Below are positions 57,291-64,000 of a stretch of 64,000 nt of DNA, one piece after another. Position numbers and translations under genes: made by a program. Positions within the stretch are counted from its first letter, which is position 1; the number at the start of each line of letters is the position of its first letter. This DNA is from Mytilus trossulus. Lineage: Eukaryota; Mollusca; Bivalvia; Mytilida; Mytilidae. The notes under the pieces were generated by a model. It did no database searches, was not told the DNA's origin, and saw only the letters and a program-made list of their open reading frames with translations. The stretch covers positions 50,299,973-50,363,972 of the forward strand of contig NC_086384.1 in NCBI RefSeq assembly GCF_036588685.1. Direction: 5' to 3'.

Positions 57291-57855
57291 AGGGATGACA
57301 ATATTGGAACACTGAAATTAAAGAAATTTTACAAATGGACAAACTTATGTTACACTATACTAATATCCCTTTAAATACACTTTACAATTTTAGTTTAATC
57401 AATTATCAAAACAGAAGCTTAAATGATGTAAATCCAAGGCAAGCAAGGTGAATTACGATTAAAAAATAATGTATTGAATGCACCGAGTTATAGTTAAGAA
57501 TTTGAAGAGACAGTTATAAATGGGGAGCGAAGCAAAGCAAACCATGATGTTTATATCCCATTATATACAAAACAATTTCTGATGTGTATGATAACCTTCC
57601 TTTCCGCCTCGGTATGTGAACATGTAACTTTTTTAAAGAAAATGTAAAACATCTGCTTATCAGTAAAGTCATTGGCACTGATATGTGTAATTAAGTGACA
57701 TTAATATTTCGAATAAAAAAGAGTTTTTGATTTGTCCTGATTGGAAATACATACACGTAAGTCCCTGGTAAAATATTAAGACAAAAAGTCGTTTTTATAA
57801 AAAATAAATGTACAAATGAACTTAAAGTTTATTTCTAAATTTACACATTCAGTTA
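57291..57855. other. No gene recognised
   Basis: AT-rich spacer; no conserved frame or repeat end seen. Confidence 0.45.
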
Positions 57856-57859
57856 ACGC

Positions 57860-58160
57860 AAAAAGTAAACGTGAGTTTCAAGTGCACTTAAATATAAAAT
57901 ATACTGTTAAAATATGTAATAAACGCCCGTTTACTCGTAAGTGCACGTATTTTGATTTTTTAAGAATTCTGAAGTAAACACCTATTTACTACTGACTAAA
58001 CGGACACAGAGTAAACACCTGTTTACTAGGGTAAACATTAGAAATTTCCATTTTGACCTCGTTAACTTAATTATAGTAAACGCGCGTTTACTTGTAAACG
58101 GGAAATTTGAAGTTAACTAATGAAATACGTGCACGCGGCGTTAACTTGCGTTTACCATAT
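57860..58160. repeat. Cluster of GTAAAC/GTTTAC dyads
   Basis: About eleven GTAAAC or GTTTAC hexamers or close variants lie within 300 bp, several as facing pairs: 'gtaaacacctgtttac' near 58012 and the perfect 16-bp palindrome 'gtaaacgcgcgtttac' at 58076-58091. GTAAACA is the forkhead-type core, but the arrangement also fits a small fold-back repeat. Confidence 0.6.
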
Positions 58161-58204
58161 GTAATGCTTGGTCTGCACCCAGCTGTGTTTTCCTTTGTCC
58201 AAGT

Positions 58205-58840
58205 TTATTATTATTTAGACCAAGGGGATAAGCTGTTTGAAGTTGTTTAATCCAAGACAGTTTGATAATTTTACGAGAATCTCAAAGCTGTTTGAAGTTG
58301 TTTAATCCAAGACATTTTGATAATTTTACGGGAATCTCAAAATTGTTTATGCGACGGCCCTTGTAGTTTCTGGACCGTTTCGAGCGGTTGAAAGCTAATA
58401 AATTTAATATTATGGTTGTGTTTACCTTATAAATTATACTTTTGAATTTATAAGGCTTTTGGAAGCGATGTAGATGTTCCTGTGTTCGTTTAAAAAAAAA
58501 CGTCCTGTTTGTCCTACATATTGTATACCACACTTAGGCTTTGTTCATGTAACCAGATAAATGAGGCTTATGGTTTTGCATGTTATGTCCAAGGAAAAGA
58601 AAAGCGAAAAAGCTCTCACGTTCACTGTTGACCTTATAGTATTATCCAAAGATTATCTAGAACAGGTTTGTCATTTCTGGCATTGCACTGAAATATTTGT
58701 GAATTTTTATTAAATAATATGGCTGCAGCAGCACTGCCACCGTTAACACAATTATAAAAACTGCTTAATTTAGATGGGGAATTTCGATAGACGGCGGTTG
58801 AATTAATATTTGGAATAAGGTTATTCATATTATTCGGAAT
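58205..58840 (-). pseudogene. Penelope-like element relic, GIY-YIG end
   Basis: On the minus strand, in shifting frames: FQCNAR...C (Cys-rich lead), 'CGIQYVGQTGRFF'-like sequence (readable as VVYNM/IQYVGQTGR around 58525-58490), RTQEHLHRFQKPYKFKSIIY (about 58485-58425), HNIKFISFQPLETVQKLQG, and SWIKQLQTA, with LSPWSK from 'YPLGLN'-type sequence near 58215. This order is that of the C-terminal GIY-YIG endonuclease region of Penelope-like retroelements. Many frameshifts and stops; no RT core is visible upstream. A 55-bp tandem duplication (58231-58340) lies inside the last motif. Confidence 0.6.
58231..58340. repeat. 55-bp tandem duplication
   Basis: 'agctgtttgaagttgtttaa' starts at 58231 and 58286; the copies differ at only a few positions. 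It repeats the 'WIKQLQTA' coding part of the GIY-YIG relic. Confidence 0.9.
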
Positions 58841-58864
58841 AAGGTTTTAAATATTTGGAATAAG

Positions 58865-60650
58865 GTTTTCTTTAAAGGCGTGTAAAATTGACCTACCTTG
58901 ATGGAATTTTTTTTTTTAATAATATTTTGTTTTAAAGTAATATCTCCCTGAATAGCTAAGTTGGAAAGATTTTTTGTTTACAAAACCAAAGATCTTTTTT
59001 TTTTAAATATACTAGCCAAAAAAAGAAACGATACACGATTTTTTTCTAAATCAAAGCTAAAGTTTCCCTTTTATGGGACCAAAATTGAAGGTAAAAATAT
59101 TTAATGACCATGTCAATACAAATCTGTTTAAAACATTTTTTCTTGCTTTCATGACGTCACTTGGCAATTCTAAATTTTTTGACCGAATTTTCATAGAACG
59201 ACAATTTTAAAAACAGTAGTTCCAACTAATGATGCCATTCTCTCATTCAAAGGTAAAGACCATGTTTGACATCTATTTTTTTTAATCATACAGTTTCTTC
59301 GTTTATTTGTAAGGCAAAGTTCGGCCCAACGAGAAATCATAAAAATGCATACATTATCAAATGATTTACCGTAGACAGTATGTGTAAAGTGAAAAAAAGG
59401 TAACAATCTTAAAATAATTTACAGTGTGTTTATTCCATATCAAAAGCATTGATTTGAGGCAATTGATTTTTAAAAAAAATCCATTTTTGAGATTTTAAAA
59501 AAAGTGGGTTTTTTTTACAAAAAATTAAAAAAAAAAAACATTATTTAAACCCATTTGTTTTTTCAACATGATCATAACTTTAATAGCATATTGAATATTT
59601 TTTTTAAAAAATTGAAAATACATTTAGTGTCAATATAAAATTGTGTGTATAATTTGCACCCTATGATCATTTACACGGAATTTAGTTACTTTCTGACAGG
59701 TTTTAATTTTCATTATCGTATGTGCATAAATTGCAAATAACAGTAACAACTTTTTAAAAAGGTTTATCTCAATTTGCTTCATATTTTATACTTTTTGATA
59801 CATTCTATTCCAAAGTCGTGTGTCGTTTCTTTTGTTGATTAGTATAGTTTAAATATTGCATAAAACACTTGTGTTTCCTTGTTTATAAAACTGTGTCAAA
59901 CATTGTTGACCAATCTGTAAATATTTTTACAGATTTATGCATAGAACTAAACCTTATTATGTTAGGCTATAATACAACCAAACATACATGTAGTGAATAA
60001 TAGTTAATATATCTCAAAACAGCCGAATCTGTAAAGGAGTGGGTTCAGTAAGACCCCATTTTGGCACCAAAATATAGCAGGTTTAGAAAATTGTGAAAAT
60101 GTAATCGTTAAGATATTTATTGAAAAGTAGAATGCTTCTGCTACATAAATATGGGCTGTGTTTGACAATACAATGCACATACATCATGTACTAGCATCTT
60201 TAAGTCATGCTAAATTACTGAAATCTTCACAATTTTAGCATTTTGGTTAGATCTAAGACGGTTTCACACTTAAATTAAAGTGGCCGCATTCGTGTTCATT
60301 TATACTATTGAAAATTAAGTTGTATTTGATGATAATACATAATATATAAAGGTTGAGAATGAACACGGCTGCAGCCACATTCATTTTTGTCAAAAAACAT
60401 CTGAAACGTGACAATGTTTGGCATATTTGATAGATTTTTCATATTTAAATAAAAGCTGGAATCCGAGCGTTTTTAATGACTTAATCAGTTAAAATCTTTC
60501 ACATAAAACAATTGCATCAAATTAAACAGACACCTAAGTGTTTAAAAAGTGACTAAAATCTTTCGTCAGATGTACTTGGATAATGAGCCGAAATCGGCTA
60601 GTACCGGATCTTCTTCATTTTTGATTACAATATAAATAAGTCATTTTTAA
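58865..60650. other. Duplicate of the 5' flank of cGAS-like copy A
   Basis: It continues the copy B flank after the interruption at 53565 and matches 39985-41420. No open frame is shared. Around 60030-60600 is extra sequence without counterpart, including a 'gggttcagtaagacccca' phrase related to 12970. Confidence 0.65.
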
Positions 60651-60679
60651 GCTATCACTACAAACCTTTAAAAGTCTGA

Positions 60680-61070
60680 AATGGCATATATTTGTACTTG
60701 ACTGTACTGATTTTTACTTGACCAGTCTGAATTGGTCTGAAATTTACTCAATAATACTCGACTGTAGTCTGAACCATAAATGTATTTCACCACTATTCAG
60801 AAAAAAACCAATTTTATTTATTTCTTTAATATTATACCTTTTTGATATAAATTATATATAATATATATTTTTTTATCCTAAATATAATCATAGAAACATT
60901 ACGAATATAAGGTTAAACATTCATACATTTTGTTGGTCGTTGTTATATATTTGAGTTAAAAAAAAATATTTTAAAATTTAAAAGAAGGGGGTTTTAGGTC
61001 TAGTATGGTTCAGACTGGTCGAGTATTGTTCAGATATTTGGTTGAGTAAGGTTTAGACTGGACAAATATC
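60680..61070. repeat. Small inverted repeat, 'tactcgac...gtctgaacc'
   Basis: 'aatactcgactgtagtctga' with 'acca' (about 60753) faces 'tggttcagactggtcgagta' (about 61006), and 'gaccagtctga' faces 'ttagactgg'. The arms are imperfect, about 70 bp each, around an AT-rich core. Confidence 0.55.
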
Positions 61071-61072
61071 CG

Positions 61073-61412
61073 TTAAAATACACTTAGAAATAACTAAAAA
61101 AAATCATAACACCCTGTCTTTGCCAAATACTCCTCGGCAAAAAGACAACTTTTGAAACAAATACAAGAGATAGAAATGTATGAGCATCGACTTGATTTAC
61201 ACATAAATATTTGACACTTGTCTTTTCTCAAACAACAACTCATAAATGCATGATTAAAGCAGTGAGGTAAATATTTCTGTTTGTCTAGTATCTCAGAACC
61301 GTTAAAATACACTTAGAAATAATAATAAACACTATAACCCTCTCCTATGCCAAATACTTCATGGAGAAGAAAAAATATTAGTTGAAACAAATACAAAAGA
61401 TCGAAATTAAGT
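61073..61412. repeat. About 110-bp direct repeat, two copies
   Basis: 'gttaaaatacacttagaaat' begins at 61073 and 61301. Both copies continue through a 'gccaaatact' phrase and 'gaaacaaatacaa(g/a)aga'. The spacing is 228 bp. Confidence 0.7.
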
Positions 61413-62165
61413 GATCTTTAACATCTCAATTCTTTTTCTTCCTGTAAGCAAGCTGGTACTGCTTCCTTTTTTAATGTATAATCGGGACATCCTCAGTATC
61501 TTAAAAGTATCATCATATTTGCCTTTAGGAAGTACACCACTAATTCATGGTCCCATTGCTTTCTATGTTAAATTCCTCCGTTTCAAAAAGGCACACCTCT
61601 TTTATTTTAAGTTCAAATAAAGTGGCAATCATTGCATTTCAAAGCAACACTTTATGGTGTCTTGTACTGAAAAAATCAACATACCTTGCATGGCATATAA
61701 GAAAGAACTGGTTCCCGGAAGTTCAGATGTACCAAAACAGGTACTTCAGATCTGACAAACAGACAAAATGTACCCTCTTTTTAAAATTTGGTGCAGTTCT
61801 TTTAATATTGAAAACTAAAAGTCGAAAAGTGTTCTACAATGATCACAAGTCCTTCAGCTTACATTTGATACCAAAAATACCTAAATATTCTACATATTTT
61901 GAAAGTTACACTCATGCGTAGGAACTATTTTGTGTTAAATATGTACTACTTTCTGGTATGTGCTTTCTGGCCGGGCCTGAATTAGTGGTGTTACACCTTT
62001 ATAAAAGAGCAAAAACAAAAAAAGGCAGAGGGCGGGTCTGAGCTCAGATTTTTTTTTTTGCGAACATTTTATTCATTTTTTATCGATGATAGCAAACAAA
62101 TTGTGCAAAAGTTGTGCAAAAATATGCATTCAGTTCAACGTATTGAGCATTTAAAGGAAAATATA
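61413..62165. other. Unassigned; two overlapping plus-strand open frames
   Basis: Frames of 69 (61411-61620) and 124 codons (61547-61921) overlap in different phases. The longer one is the longest unexplained frame in the right part of the window, but it has no motif, leader or membrane segment that I recognise. 'tcatgg' and 'ggtaaattcctcc'-type phrases and 'gaattagtggtgttacacct' near 61979 suggest an uncharacterised repeat. Confidence 0.3.
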
Positions 62166-64000
62166 TTTTACAAGTGTGACCCAATCTTATGTACAGGTAA
62201 TTAAGCATGTATATCGATGTGAACAACTTTAATGTGAAACTAGTGTACATATTAGTAATAAAATTGAGAATGGCAATTGGGAATGTATCAAAATGTTTAC
62301 TGTATACGATGTTTGGTGTGCACACGGCCTAAGTAGAACAAATTACACGTGTGCCAATCGTTATGTACAAGTTCGGGTATAAGCTTAAAGGGTATAAGTC
62401 TAATTAGCTGATATCACAATCAAAGAAAGAATGAATGTGGTTATATATTGATTTGTTTTTTGTTTCTTTTCATATTTTCATTTGTTTTGTAACATAGACA
62501 GCACTTTTTATAACTATTCGCAGTATATTATTTAAATGAACAAAAAACAACAAATATTGAACATATCACAATAACACAGTGACGGGATATATAAATGCCG
62601 AGCCACGTTAAATAGATACTAACAAAAAAATACAATAACACATTCATGACATTATTGAGAGGAAACACAACATTAGAACCTGGATTATCAACTGCAATAC
62701 CATCGTGTATTATTTAAAAGAAGGGAATGAGAGAATATCAAAACTGGGGAGTTGGATATAAACCGACCATTCCATGGCATACCATGAAAGATAAGATGCT
62801 TCAAAAGGGTAGTTAAAATGTGTTACACCTGTGACCTGTGTCTAATCATTGGTGAAACAAGCTCGGTAGTTAGTTCTCATTATACAATATCACAATCAAA
62901 GGAAGAGGTTAGTGAAAATGATATATTTGAGATTGTTTATGTGTTAATCTACTTCGTAGCTTTATTATCTTTGTGAAAGTTGAACCAGAAAATTATATTA
63001 AATTAATTTTAATATGAAATACAATTAATTTGTTTACCTGTCATTTTCTTATTCTGTTATAGGGTTTGGTATAAAACCTGAATTTTTTAACAAATTGCTT
63101 TGTATCCAATACCAATGACATGTACATAAATTACGTACACAATATTTTGCATTGAAACCTTGATTAATTCAACATGGTTGAACTGATAACTAAGATTTGA
63201 TACAAAATTATGTACACACGTGGCAAACTAGATAGTCAATTGATCTAGGGTATGTTTGTTTTTCATCGTGTGTTAACAAAGATAGCAGTACTTAACATTT
63301 TTTTTAATCACGTTATGAATAAGGTTTACTCTTAGTATGTTATGGGAGTTGATATGAAATCACTTCTTGCGTAATATTAACTGTCATTTTCATTTAAATC
63401 ACACGCACTTACAAATCGATAAAATACTTTGTAATTAGCATTGCAGAATGCAGGTATATTAAACATGCATGGTGACAGTAAAAACTAGCATATCATCAGA
63501 CAATGTGTACACACGGGGTAAATTACGTAAATCTGGTTAATGTTTCTCTTCGTATATGTATATGATACTATTCAATATTTTGTAACATAAACATCAGGTC
63601 ATAACTGTTTGCAGTATACTAAACATATTCAAGATTAGAATAATGGGGATAAAACATTAAAAGTTAGTCTTCACTTAGTTTGATGCTAGCTTTGTTCCTT
63701 ATAAGTTATCAGTTTAGAGAAAGAAGAAGGTACATCTGGACAGATCAATAATCTGTTTATTGTGATGATCAAATTAATTGTTTTGTCAAAACATTGACCA
63801 GATAACAATTAATCTAAGTGATAATGTCAAACGATAAGAATTTGCAAGATGTGCAATTCGAAAATTAATGATCAGGTCAAACTATCTGAATATTACTTAC
63901 TAGTAGTTTGCAAATATGTAGCTAGCATGTCAGTAACTATTAGTAGTCTTTAGTCAATATGCTTAGTTTTAACTATTCTGACATCGGATTTATACTGTAA
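62166..64000. other. Duplicate of 42.3-44.0 kb; no gene
   Basis: 'tcttatgtacaggtaattaa', 'gtgaacaactttaatgtgaa', 'tggtgtgcacacggcctaag' and 'gcactttttataactattcg' repeat in the order of 42350-43480. Within it, 62260-62292 holds a bare 33-bp LINE 3' end ('aataaaattgagaatggcaa' with 'ttgggaatgtatc') that is absent from the other copy. Confidence 0.6.

Overview
The window reads as nuclear DNA of a bivalve mollusc, most likely a marine mussel (Mytilus or a close relative). It is AT-rich and gene-poor, and it is full of dispersed repeats that I recognise from mussel sequence: the element with the 'acgcgcgtttcgtc...gactcatcagtgacgctc' end, the element ending 'acattccccatttccattctcaatttta', and the 'cttggcccttcgggccaggtgagct' element. 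Its recognisable host genes belong to two families that are strongly expanded in bivalves. The genus is an inference from pattern recognition; no search was run.

The left half (2.4-33 kb) is a cluster of Toll-like receptor (TLR) copies in both orientations. Only one is intact: an 820-residue single-exon TLR at 20415-22877 (+). Around it lie two near-full-length pseudogenes (2758-5008 + and 9764-12241 -) and two 3'-end fragments that keep the membrane segment and some or all of the TIR domain (17617-18447 - and 32290-32990 -). A sixth remnant (44255-44968 +) keeps only leucine-rich repeat sequence, and one LRR-sized unit in it has been amplified into a 69-bp in-frame tandem array. Shared 3' flanks show that these copies come from segmental duplication. 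The plus-strand copies share a block of about 5.5 kb. The minus-strand copies share a block that carries a 63-bp satellite.

The right half (36-64 kb) holds three minus-strand copies of a Mab-21/cGAS-like nucleotidyltransferase gene with a C-terminal TPR-like extension: a decayed relic (36170-37525), a copy broken only by one in-frame stop (37599-39544), and a copy with a 14-nt deletion and a stop (51233-53161). The last two sit in a duplicated block of about 6 kb. Its upstream flank recurs at 39.9-41.4 kb and 58.9-60.6 kb, and its distal part at 42.3-44.0 kb and 62.2-63.9 kb. An insertion of about 5.3 kb (53.57-58.86 kb) split the second block.

The rest is mobile-element debris. It includes a reverse-transcriptase C-terminus of a retroelement (19345-20055, second relic 14310-14620), an SGNH-esterase-like relic (25418-26579) and a GIY-YIG relic of Penelope-like type (58205-58840). 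A LINE-like 3' end has a 14-bp target-site duplication (56604-57215). There are also fold-back and inverted-repeat elements (13703-13821, 33093-34710, 54669-55247), a mussel non-autonomous element (23212-24023) and microsatellites.

Taken together this is an innate-immunity neighbourhood: surface pattern receptors signalling through TIR domains lie beside putative cytosolic nucleotide-sensor synthases. Both families are in active birth-and-death evolution, and repeat insertion and fold-back elements mark several of the break points.
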